In this document: one piece after another, positions 34,713 through 45,402 of the stretch
Position numbering within the stretch: position 1 is the first letter of the stretch
How the letters are laid out: the number at the start of each line of letters is the position of its first letter
Assembly (NCBI RefSeq): GCF_033807575.1
Contig: NC_084706.1
Span: 22,854,725 to 22,918,724 of the forward strand
From: Cydia pomonella
Taxonomy: Eukaryota > Arthropoda > Insecta > Lepidoptera > Tortricidae
Direction: 5' to 3'
Length of the DNA: 64,000 bases
Program-made: the position numbers and the translations under genes
The notes under the pieces: generated by a model
What the model was told of the DNA's origin: nothing
Databases searched by the model: none
Seen by the model: the letters and a program-made list of their open reading frames with translations, nothing else

Positions 34713-36559
34713 TGCGACCTGTCATATTTGGTCCATTACTGGTCTCTCCGTCAACCCATGACCAATGTTATTTCTTACACTCCAGCGCGTACGGTTCTCG
34801 ATTGCTCCGAGCAGTCTCTAGTTGCAATTTAGGTCACGAGAAGAGACCGCGTCATGCGGCCCATGTGTCAGAGAGTGGCAATGCGATCTGATATCAAATA
34901 TCGGTATTATTAAACAGTGAGAGCTCCGTTCGCGATAGGTTTATCCCATCTGTAACTACCATCTGTGATTCGCTCTGTCACTTTGTCACTTTGCTCTTTT
35001 GACATCGTTATTAACATAATAACCTATTTCACCACTTCAAGTGTCACAACTATTACTACAGCAGACGTAAACAACTGTAACTGTTTTGAACACTGCGACG
35101 ACCGCGAGAACGAAAAGAACATACGTTTTTTATATGCAATGATAGTTACCACACAGACAAATGCGGCCATCTTATCCGAACGGGTGTATGTAACCTAAAT
35201 TCCCACTACTTCTCTTTATTGAATATTACTCGCAGTAATCTACTATGTTAAGTATTCGCTTTAAATCTATTCGCTTATCCATTAAGGCCACTGTTGACAT
35301 GTCCATCTCTGGGTGCACCCACTTCATGTCCGGCAGCCCTCCCCAGCCAAGGGAGAATCACGCTATTTTTATATAATCACAAATCAGAATGTAAAATAGA
35401 ATCTATTTACAACTCGACCACACTCCTTTTTTTATGCTAATTGGACATTCAACAGACTTGTCAAATCAGGCTCCCACTTCGAACCGTCAAATCCAAAACA
35501 AGTGATGTGATATTCAAGGCACCTTTTCTTACCGTTCATTTCGATTTATCAAGCAGATATTGAGTCAAAATGAACTCTGTTTTTTTTGTTTGCAAAGTGG
35601 TTTTTATTCTTCTTATCATTCTCTGGTGCGTTTATATCGCGCCTGGTGTGAAATAATCTAGTTTAAATATGTTGGGACAGTCAAGTTGTCAGCAACAGTT
35701 TTAAAAGTATTATATCGCGTCCGTGATTTTATTCACGTCGATTTACGCATAAACATTTTTGCCACACTTTATTCTGTCTAAATTGAGCTACACTGATACC
35801 GCCTTTGGGGGGTGGATGCTGGCGAGTACCTCGGTATTAATTCAACGCATTCAAAATGCTTTTCTTTTCTGTTTCTTGCCGTTCTCACATCACACCATTT
35901 TTAAACCGTTATAACCTATTAAATATGTCTGCCAGACCTACCTTACACTTTGCATCATTGCTTTTTGGAGTCATTCGCGATTAACAGCCGTCTTATCTAT
36001 TTGAAAAACTTAAGATTTCGAAGGGTCATATACGTGGTGTCCTCAGGCTTAACGGCACGCAACACAGTAAGTCCGCTTTTCGTGGCAGCTTTCGATATGT
36101 TTACTCTTTGATTACATCCCCGTGCACATGCATCAGTCCTGCTAAGGATGGTAGAAACAGCAATACATATACTGTACATCCGAGATACCGATCCATCTTC
36201 CTCATTCCGATCAGATCTTAAATTAAGCAAAATATCGCCAGCCTTCCGCACCACAGTGTTTTAACTGCTGTGTCCATCAAATTGACCCAATCTGTTTCTT
36301 TTATTCACGAATAATCACTTCACAACTTTAACAACCATGCGAGACATATAGATGGGTACTCAGTAGCAAATTCTCAACGTGTGCCAATTAATAAAGAATA
36401 CAGTGGGTGCGGCGTATACTCTTTAAGGCTTTGCGCTTTATTGACTTCGCATTCGCAAAGGCTTTTGATTTCTTTAACTGGAGTTAAATGTTCAGAGTTA
36501 TGAGAAATGGGGATACCGTAACACGTAATCCTTTTATAGTTGAACGAGGAGTGCAACTG

Positions 36560-37260
36560 TTCACTGAGATCTGTGAATAGACAATGAGTATAGGAAGGTT
36601 GTGAGGGTGATGTCCAAGTTGGTGGCCAACTAATCAATAAACTCAGTTTTGCAGATGACATGACTATATTAGGTTAAGTGTCCGTGGAAAATGAATTTCG
36701 GTTCTGCTACAAAAGATTGGGTATGCCAGTAATGAGTCCATTTTCAGGATGCAGATCCATACCTTATGATCAATAGAAATGAGACGAAGATGATGCATGT
36801 CGATCTTCCTTGTAAAATTAAGAGAATCAATGAATTGCACGATCTTGAGGCAAGTTGTTGGTTTACTTGGTATTTTAAATAAGTGATGATGGCATCTGCG
36901 ACTAAAAGGTGATCAGAAGAGCTCATGTGGCCAAAGCTGCGGTGAAACGACTCGCCAGGATATGCATATGGAATAACATAAAACAAGGATCAGACTAATG
37001 CGGGCGCCTTGGTTTCTCGATCATATTCTTTACATGTCCGAAACCTAGACCATTGAAACTGAAACCCATCATAGGACAGATGCATTTGAGATATGATGCT
37101 GGCGAAGAAAGCTTGAACGTTACTACGGTGCAACTGCTTCAACTCTTGACAAACTCGACATCACCGAGGTTATCCACTGTTAGTACCCATAGCGTTCTTA
37201 GTTTCTTCGGCTATCGAGGCCGAACCAAGAAAGGAAGAGCCAAGGAAGCGTAGGGATGGA
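36560..37260 (+). pseudogene. Fossil LINE reverse transcriptase inside the LTR element
   Basis: Broken plus-strand frames give LINKLSFADDMTILG (palm FADD box near 36640-36670), then VIRRAHVAKAAVKRLARI near 36908-36960, and RGRTKKGRAKEA near 37210-37250, the basic tail. Order and spacing match a LINE ORF2 C-terminal half. Several stops and frame changes separate the pieces. Confidence 0.7.
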
Positions 37261-37805
37261 CGTATGGTCACACGTCGTTGGGCGAACAGAATAACATTAA
37301 AGATAAATCCACATTACAGGCTAGCATACACCGCCCAAGAAAGAGCGGCTTCGAGTGCACTGGTGAAGAACCACACAGGACAGGTGTCCACAGTGACTTA
37401 TGACGATACGGCAACGAATAAGACTTTGATAAATCTGTCTTGTGACTATTGCTACTGTAGGAGTCGTACATAAAACAATTAAGGCTCCTCTTCCCGCAAA
37501 ATACCGTAAAACTAAGTTATTCAGAACCATATTTTATATTAAACATTGATACTTTCTGAGCAGCAAAAAACATATAACAATCTACAAGATATGACCAACG
37601 ATATATTTTTCTGGAAATCTATTTTAATTTACACAACTATATTTCTTTCAGTTAGATCGGTATTACTTCTGCAAAAATATGGAACTTTACAATTATTCTC
37701 ACAAGACACTATAAAATGATTTGGTTTTCTTGCTTTTTGCAATTTCATAAAACTATGCCTCAATTTCTAAAAACAATAAGCCTAAATTCCGCCTAGATTC
37801 CTACC

Positions 37806-38010
37806 ATTACCCCCCTCTGCGGAGGCAGTGCGAGGCAAGTCGTATTGCTAGACGGACCTGTGCTGCATTGCACGCGCGAGCAAGCGATATTCTATTTCGA
37901 ACGCATAGCTCTGCGCGCTCGATCTTTTGCAGTGGGTGGTGCGGTGAGGGGTATAAAGCTCCGCCCACACGCGCGAGGTCATTGGCGTCGAGTGCAGCCT
38001 TAACACTACG
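37806..38010. repeat. GC-rich segment with TATA-like box inside the LTR element
   Basis: Against AT-rich surroundings this block runs from CCCCCCTCTGCGGAGGCAGT to GGGGTATAAAGCTCCGCCC and ACACGCGCGAGGTCATTGG. The TATAAAG box with GC-rich flanks resembles a Pol II promoter. I recall similar blocks as lepidopteran repeats, but a second copy is not in this window. Confidence 0.4.
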
Positions 38011-41000
38011 ATATTTCACGGCAATATTAAAATGAATCAAGAAAGATATCGAACTTCCTTATATGACATCTGATTCTAATTGTGATTATGATTCTTGGGA
38101 TCATAGTGTAGCTCCAGTCTGCATTTCAATCCGATTAAATCTGATAAACAAGCTAACAAGCTGAGGTGTCCCGATCAATTATTATCAATAATTATTTGGC
38201 TTATGATTAATCTCTTCCTTTTAAAGGTTTAATGGTCTGAGCTTTTGCATACTAAAATAATTAATAATAAAGTCCTTTTTATTGTTTCTAAAGATGATAT
38301 TATACAAAATAGATGATATTATATCTGAATTACTTCTGTCATTACATTTATTAAAATAACACAATACTTGAGAAATTCTGATCTTATTCAGAAATGTATC
38401 CACCATGGTCTTCTACCGCCTTTGTAATTATTACTATGAGTATGAAGTAATAATTACAAAAGGTTGAAGGTACTTAATATGTACATCTACGACGAGTAGA
38501 CTCGATTGAGTTGGCGACATCAATTAACATCTACTGCTCGATTCCACTTTCATTTAACAAAATTAAAATAGTTTTGCATGGCTAGTGACTATTCTTTAAT
38601 TTATCTACCACTCCCTTACCTGTTTTTGTTGGAATAAAATACATAATAAAGAAACCACTAGCCCATTCAATTAGTATGCAATTCATTTGAAGTCTTCTCA
38701 ATAATAATATATTTTAATATTTTTAACCCTAGGTTTGGGTCATCGCATGTACATGACATAGATACATACACAATTCAGAAGTTAAGTTAATATTTATCTA
38801 ATTAGTTTATATCAAATCGCTAATCTGTGACTGTCCACACTATGAATCAATGGTTGAATAATAATAGGAAGTCCTTATACCTATAGGGTATGGCTTAGGT
38901 GCAAACATATATATTATAATAGCCTGGTGGCTTATAGTAAACAGTTTTGCGTTTGCAATTTACTGTTATACAAGTTGATATTTATTGATTCTCTGATGAC
39001 AATCTCTAGATTGGAATGTTAATTGGGATTGAATCAAGATACTGTGCTGAGTTACATGAACAGAAAAAGTAAGTGAATATTATTTAAACATAATATTTAT
39101 ATTCGGCAGTTCTTTATTCGTTTACAATCCTTTTAACCGTTTATTTTTTAGGACAGCAATATCATGCATGCCAACTGTTAAATCTAGCGAGAGCCCCATA
39201 TTGGCAGTTTGCTGGTGCCATTGGAGTGGCTGCGCGATTCTGATTGGGTCTCAATGATGGTCCTGGTCCTTTGAGTTTGGGTAGCCATGTACATATTATG
39301 ACATCAAATTGTAATCTGATTTCAAGTGCCTCCTGCATTTTCATTAAGGCACGTTACAGGTTACTACATCTAAATGATACCTATAACTTCTAAGAAACCA
39401 ACCCGTACCAATACCTTACAACTGTAACAACAAACAACAATGAGGCAAGACATTCCTTAACATCTCTTATGTTATGAGTGGTTCTAGTCCTTCAAACGAA
39501 GTGAAAGGGTTGATTTCGAATTTTGAATTACACGCAATGCGAATGCTTCTGATTTTAGCTTAGTGAAGATATGGATGCGCAAAACATACGATTATAATAG
39601 CCTAGTTTGGTTGTTTGGAAGATGTCGCTCTTCAGCGATAAGACCGCTTGTTGTGCACCATAGTTTGAGTTATGTGCTTAATCTGTATGTTATTTTCGTT
39701 TTTATATTGGTGAGCAACAAAGAATATTTGTACTGTATTATTTTATTAATCTTGATAAAATAAATTTTGTTTCATTCTAAGAGAATATTTATGGATCATA
39801 TAAGTATATCGAACGAATGTTAAATCTGGTTCCTACCTAATACGTTAAACATGATACATTCGTTTTCTAAAAAGACACGCAGTATAAATTGTTTCCATCC
39901 ACCACGCACACTTGCGCACACGACGAGTCAAATCAGGGCTGAGCTGATAATTTGTGATAAAGCGGATATTCTGCAAGCAATGCGTGTTATACAAAAGCAT
40001 CATTCATAAGAGATTATGGTCCTTTTCACAAAATGTTATAAACACCAATATAACTAGATCCCGAAGTTACAGAAAATATACCAAATCGGGGGTCAAACCT
40101 AAACTGGTTTGTAAGCAACAACAGTCGGCAAGGCATTATATCACTATCCGCATGATAAATAAACTTTAAATTTGATACTATTAACTATAACAACTATTCC
40201 GCCAAACAGAACAATGAATGAGAGATTTTGATTCTTATTATTTTAATATTAAAATGTTAATTATTTTGTTAATGAATTGTTGATCAACAGCATGATTTGA
40301 ATCTGTGATAAAGTCGCTGTTTGAAAGGATGTATCCTGGGTCACAACACAAATTGACCAGCAAATTTTAATTCAAAATGTCGTAAATGTTTATTAGTGCA
40401 TGATTTTATTTAATTTATATCAAAGATTGGTCAGGCAACTAAATCTAAACACGTAGGTAAAGTACCTTGTCCCCTACATAATCAAATATAAATATCAAAA
40501 TTAACATAACGTATAGGTACCTAAATATAGATTATAGTTAAACCTCTTGTTTAACTTAAACTTAGGTTTGAGCAGTTTGACCTGTTAGGTATGAGCAGGT
40601 ATGGTAATGGCACCATTCATTAGACATTTAAGAGAACAATTGGATAATTGCTGACACTTCACCGATAATTGAAAAATTTCTACCGCTTTGGGCGTTAAAA
40701 TTTGAGTTGAATGTCCTTTCACCTTTTATTATTTTCGACATGTTTAATGAAATATGTAGTTAGGTACTTGGTTTCAATATAATGAAATGTGAGACTTAAG
40801 AGTTCTAAGGCTCTTGTTGAAGGTAAAATGTTACTAAGTCAGTGTTTAAAAACTGATGATAAATACTTGTTTTATAGGATTTATAGTAAACACGAATTAC
40901 GAATGTTTACTGAGACTTACCTGATTCATAAATGATTACTGATTACCTTTTATTATTCAGTAGAGATAACTATATTTTCTGATGTGACAATCTTTGCCAC

Positions 41001-41715
41001 TCTCTCATTCTTTTAACATAGAAATGTTGAATCTGTTTAGTAACGTCACATATAATCATGAGCGTAAAAGTAAAATCTTGAGCGTTGCGAGTGTTTCAAG
41101 GCACGTGAGTTGAAAACAAACTTTGCTGCTCTGGTAAAACATAAACATTTTTATCACATCAATTATTGTCAAATACTGGTTCTAAAACATAAAAATTTAA
41201 ATATTTATATCATTCAAAACCATAACATGAAATTCCATTCCATTCCACTGCTTATAGCTGCTATAGGGCTAATAAACACACTGTTTTCAAAGATTAAAGA
41301 GAGCTTTTTAATTCAGACTACCCTTTGTCGCAAAATATTAATAATCGTGAAAGTATGTATTTATATATCTGCTTTTTATAAACTATATTATGATACCTAC
41401 TGACACTTGCAATCTCTTGTATATCAAAGAGCAAGAATGTTCAGTTAAAATGTATGTAGGTACTCACTCAATTGCCTATGTGCTCAGGTGAACCACTAAC
41501 ATTCGCCTGCTGAATACCTTTTTGGTAGAAATAATATAAATATGGGCTTCATGGTTGAAATAAAACATTAAATTGAATTAAATAAACCAAATATTGTAGC
41601 TCTTTAGTTGTACGCGCGTAAATAAATTGACTTTTCATATGTTAGAGATAAATATATGTTACTTTTGATGATGATAACAGTGCATGTGAATAAAAATTCC
41701 CAGCATGCTCCACCA

Positions 41716-42293
41716 TGTCGTCAAGCTCACCATACTTATTAACCTATCGAATGAGCTAATGGTTTTACGGATACTGGAAAGCGATATGTAAATGTACTAC
41801 ATACCTATACGAGGCCTGGATGTTAGTGAGATGACGATATGAGTTGTGCTGGTGTCCGACTTTATTACCTACATATAACATGAGTATCACATGATTATCC
41901 ACCTGGTTTCTTGAGCTTAATAGTCGCCTCCAAACCTCCCCTTATAGCGACCCCTTTCCTCACACAAAGTTTACCTTAAGTTCATATTAGTCTCACTGGA
42001 TCACTGTTCACTCTGAGTACTGATAACGTTGGTCACAATATACTAGAGACACATCATTATTCTAATAACACCATAAGAACGTTCTTGACTTGATCTAAAA
42101 GCAAATATCACTGCCGCGTCGATCTGTTCGCACACAACCTCCTTTTTCCTACTGTCGTTCTCATCTACCCTCTCACCTTCCCTCAAAAAATCCCAATAAC
42201 CTCGAAGCGGTTACTTAAGTTAAACGTGACTACTAGCGCCATCTACTCCATGACGTTGGCAAATATTAGCGGGTTCGCAATACGTTGGCGACA
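41716..42293. repeat. Right long terminal repeat
   Basis: 578 bp, apparently identical to 33746-34323, followed directly by the second AGAGT target copy and the rest of the interrupted LINE. Confidence 0.95.
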
Positions 42294-42572
42294 AGAGTAC
42301 CATTTTGTATCATTTGGCGTTGAAACTCTAGGTCCATGGGGTCCCAGCACGCACAAGTTTTTTGGAGAAAACGCGAAACATCTGGTTGACGTAACTGGCG
42401 ACCGAAGAGCTGGCGGCTTCCTCGCACAACGTATCAGTATTGCGATACAACGAGGAAATGCCGCCAGCATCCTTGGTACAATGCCTCAAGGGCCTATTTT
42501 AGATATAAGTTAGTTATAGTAATCATCTGTAGATATCTATTTTGTATATTGTTATTATAAACTTAAAAAAGT

Positions 42573-43795
42573 GACATTTGAAGTCTAACAAAAGCAAGGA
42601 ATGTCACGTAGATTATGTACTGTTAATAAAAAAACAAATGTAATTACTTTTGGTAATTTAATTAAGCATATTAGAAGGCACAAAATTGTTGGAATATTGA
42701 AGCAAGAAGTGTAGGTATTAATACATTATAGAAACGGGGCTTAACTGGAAATATTGCAATTTCAATCGGTACGAGGGTTTGGGGCTCATTCACATGGAAT
42801 ACACTCATTAGTATATGTTGCTACGGTTGGCGGTGTGAATAAATAAAACAGAGAGTTAAATAAAGAACTGAATTTATTCTACCGAAAATTCCGCCGCAAG
42901 CAGACGATTTAGAGTCGTAGGGTAGGGTACGTTTTAGGCCTAACCTAGGTTACGTAACGTATCTACGTTACAATGTAAGCGGAAACGAATATCGACAGTC
43001 GAAAAATCGAATATCGTTAGTGTTGTGTGTCGATAGAGTAACATCCCTAGTGGGCAAAACGTTCAAATTGATAAACAAGACCAAGTGCGGGTAGTACGAA
43101 AAACTAGCGCGGCTAGATGTTGATTTCAACTTTAGCCAGTCTTCTCTGAGACCACGGGGCCAACGCCGTCCTCGAAACGTCGGAAGTCAATTTAAAACTT
43201 AATACGCGATTAAGTATCGTTTCTATCGCCCCGATTCGAAGAATGATTAAGACACGTTTAAGATCTTGGAAATATCTTTTAAAGATCGATACCTAAAAGT
43301 ACATGTCGAAATTGACGTTTATTTCGATTCCGCTGTGATCCCAATAAGATCTATCTACGATAATGCTAACTTCAAAGTGACATGGGTTGCCCGAATCGAG
43401 CTGCTTCCGTCAATATACGACATATAAACGATATCTAAATGAGAAAATATCTAAACCAGAACTTATCTTTATCGTATCTCATTCTTCGAATCGGGCCGTA
43501 TAATTTAATTATGTGTATAAATCGTGAAAGTTTAAATCAGTGCTTATTGTAGGTACTTGAAAGTGTTTTGATTGTTTTATAATAACTGAGTATTAATTAG
43601 CACTAATTGCATAACTTTAATTGGGTACATATACGTAATGTAATATAATATGTATAATATTGAAATATAAAATGTAGACACAAGATGTAGTGTAAAAGAG
43701 TTAGCATAAACCTATTTACCTACAGAATAAAAATTTTGATCTTGATTTCATATCCTAATTTTTGTGTACCTTCCCTGCGCCAGTTACCAGCCAGA
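42573..43795. other. Intergenic, no gene recognised
   Basis: AT-rich. A stretch near 43130-43200 (GGGGCCAACGCCGTCCTCG, GAAACGTCGGAAG) resembles the non-coding end of Penelope-like retroelements; a similar GCGAAACGTCGGA string is at 13338-13350 in FAS intron 4. Both are weak matches. Confidence 0.35.
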
Positions 43796-43796
43796 G

Positions 43797-43957
43797 CCCC
43801 CTAGTGTAAATTTATTCGGTTTCGTGACGTGACGTACGCGTTTACATTAAGTCTTATTTATTATGGGATTTAGAAACAGCGCGCCAAGCGGAACGTTTAG
43901 GAAACTCCAAATCCCATATAAAATGAATTACGCCATCGAATAAATTTACGCTAGGGG
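43797..43957. mobile_element. MITE with CCCCTAGTGTAAATTTATTCG ends
   Basis: Left end CCCCTAGTGTAAATTTATTC; the reverse complement of the right end reads CCCCTAGCGTAAATTTATTC. One mismatch in about 21 bp. A partial CCCCTAGTGTAAATGT copy is at 24757-24772. Confidence 0.8.
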
Positions 43958-44259
43958 TACAGATGACAAAATCTTTGATCGAGCGTTAGCGAAAGTCTCC
44001 GTTTAAGCTTGAGCAGAACAGCATTCGTATGTCCGGATGTTTTTCCCCTACAGAGGGCTGATTTTTGAATATCGAGCACTCGATTTCGTCACTTGAAAAT
44101 CTGCGAATAACGGCGAATTGCCAGTTTTGAAATACGAGCGGTAGAAATTGGGAATCTAGTGGTATTGACCACTCGTTTTAAATTATATTAATATAATTTA
44201 AATGCCAGAAATAGATGAATCCTGCTGTCTCTGTTTAAGACAGCTCTGTCATACATAGT

Positions 44260-44940
44260 TCCCTTCGGCCGCGTACGCAACCAGAGCTTCGTAACCAGAT
44301 GCGATCGAAAACTATTTCTGCCTTGTACGAAACCGGTTGCGATCAAAAACTAATTTCGTCTTACCCGTAACCAGTTACGATCGAACACTTCTCGTTCTTA
44401 TACGAAACCAATGTCTGGGTCATCTAGCTATAGGTTTTTTTTTCAAATTTTTTGTCATGATACTCATGATAATTTCTTTCGAATCGAACACTTTTCTTTG
44501 TTGTACGAAACCTTTCGACCGTTGATAAAGTCAGCTAAGATTATATTTATACACCTTGTTATACAGTATAAGTACTGTACACGTTATATATCTAGTCAAA
44601 AATCAGAACACAAAAATTGTACCAGTTGATAATATTCAAATACTTTGTTGGCAAATACAATGTAACCTTGTTCCTTAAAAGACACTGGCTTAAGAGACAT
44701 GGAGCACTGACATTCAGGATAAGAAATTATCATGAGTATCATGACAAAAAATTTGAAAAAAAAAACCTATAGCTAGATGACCCAGACATTGGTTTCGTAT
44801 AAGAACGAGAGGTGTTCGATCGTAACTGGTTACGGGTAAGACGAAATTAGTTTTTGATCGCAACCGGTTTCGTACAAGGCAGAAATAGTTTTCGATCGCA
44901 TCTGGTTACGAAGCTCTGGTTGCGTACGCGGCCGAAGGGA
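44260..44940. mobile_element. Fold-back element, 219/220-bp inverted arms, 6-7 bp target duplication
   Basis: Arm 44260-44478 and arm 44721-44940 are near-perfect reverse complements around a 242-bp centre. CATAGT flanks both ends (44254-44259 and 44941-44946). Each arm is built from a repeating module of about 48 bp (GTAACCAG-T-CGATCGAAAAC, then TACGAAACC), and a decayed module continues in the centre. No coding sequence; non-autonomous. Confidence 0.92.
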
Positions 44941-45022
44941 CATAGTCAATTTGGCATTTTAAGGTTAGAAATTGTATTGAGATGACAGCTGTCGCAGAAC
45001 CCAAGCTATGTGAAAAACATTA

Positions 45023-45232
45023 TAGGGAGCGTGCATGAACTGTAGGAGGCAGCACAGGAGCCGTCTGATTTTTGGCGCGAGGCGTAAATGTGATGTTTTT
45101 TGTTTCGATGTAGCCCACAAGATGGCAGAACCTACTATGCACAAGAAAACACTTGACGTGTAAATGTGCCTGTTTATGGTTCTGATTCAGACCACAAGAT
45201 GGCAGACCCTCCAACGCGCACGGTCCCTATAG
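45023..45232. mobile_element. MITE-like element between the fold-back element and protease gene
   Basis: Ends ATAGGGAGCGTGCATGAACT and, reverse-complemented, ATAGGGACCGTGCGCGTTGG are related inverted repeats. CACAAGATGGCAGA occurs twice inside (about 45115 and 45191). Non-coding. Confidence 0.65.
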
Positions 45233-45402
45233 CAGTGTCCCGGAGAGACATAGCTGTTGTCAGGGGCTACCGCTGCCAGTGACGGCTCAGGGTTAAATAT
45301 TTATGTCCTAAATTAAAGTTAAGTAATAAAAAAGTTAGATGATAGATTACTAATAGAATATGATTAACTCGTCAACAAAGCGAATCCATTATGGGATCGA
45401 AC

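Larger units (their letters stand above)
34324..41715. other. Interior of the LTR element, non-coding
   Basis: Apart from the sub-features listed (57-bp repeats, LINE fossil, GC-rich TATA segment) I see no gene. 39162-39344 on the minus strand has a 60-codon frame of unknown nature, which I do not call. 38010-41715 is AT-rich and featureless to me. The interior is about the size of a normal LTR-element coding region, so the codons were either lost or replaced. Confidence 0.6.
33746..42293. mobile_element. LTR retrotransposon without visible gag-pol (LARD-like), 8548 bp
   Basis: Two direct repeats of 578 bp (33746-34323 and 41716-42293) start TGTCG and end CGACA, as LTRs do. I found no difference between them by eye. 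AGAGT flanks the element on both sides (33741-33745 and 42294-42298), a 5-bp target duplication. The 7392-bp interior has no protease, reverse transcriptase, integrase or gag frame of LTR type; its only polymerase-like sequence is a dead LINE piece. No clear primer-binding site or polypurine tract could be named. It therefore looks non-autonomous and recently inserted. Confidence 0.9.
33492..42572 (+). pseudogene. 5'-truncated LINE ORF end, split by an LTR element, with 12-bp target duplication
   Basis: The two LINE parts are 33504-33745 and 42299-42560. The first encodes VPALLEPTGIIRDDGKRPDG and LVWDATCVDTLAPSHL. The second encodes VETLGPWGPSTHKFFGE, then QRISIAIQRGNAASILGT before a stop at 42511-42513. 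This pair is a well-known C-terminal signature in LINE-type reverse transcriptase proteins of Lepidoptera and other animals. ACTTAAAAAAGT flanks the whole at 33492-33503 and 42561-42572. Counting bases, the frame is preserved across the LTR element's insertion site, so the LINE copy was uninterrupted until then. Confidence 0.88.

Noticed and set aside
37806..38010. A CpG-island promoter of a host gene.
   Set aside because: It lies inside the LTR element and no exon follows it.
39162..39344. A 60-codon minus-strand frame (MKMQEALEIRLQFDV...) inside the LTR element.
   Set aside because: It feels familiar as a repeat-derived peptide but I cannot tie it to a domain, and its context is non-coding.
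34324..41715. Hidden gag-pol of an endogenous retrovirus-like element.
   Set aside because: No frame of useful length and no protease, integrase or LTR-type polymerase motif; the one FADD box belongs to a LINE fossil.
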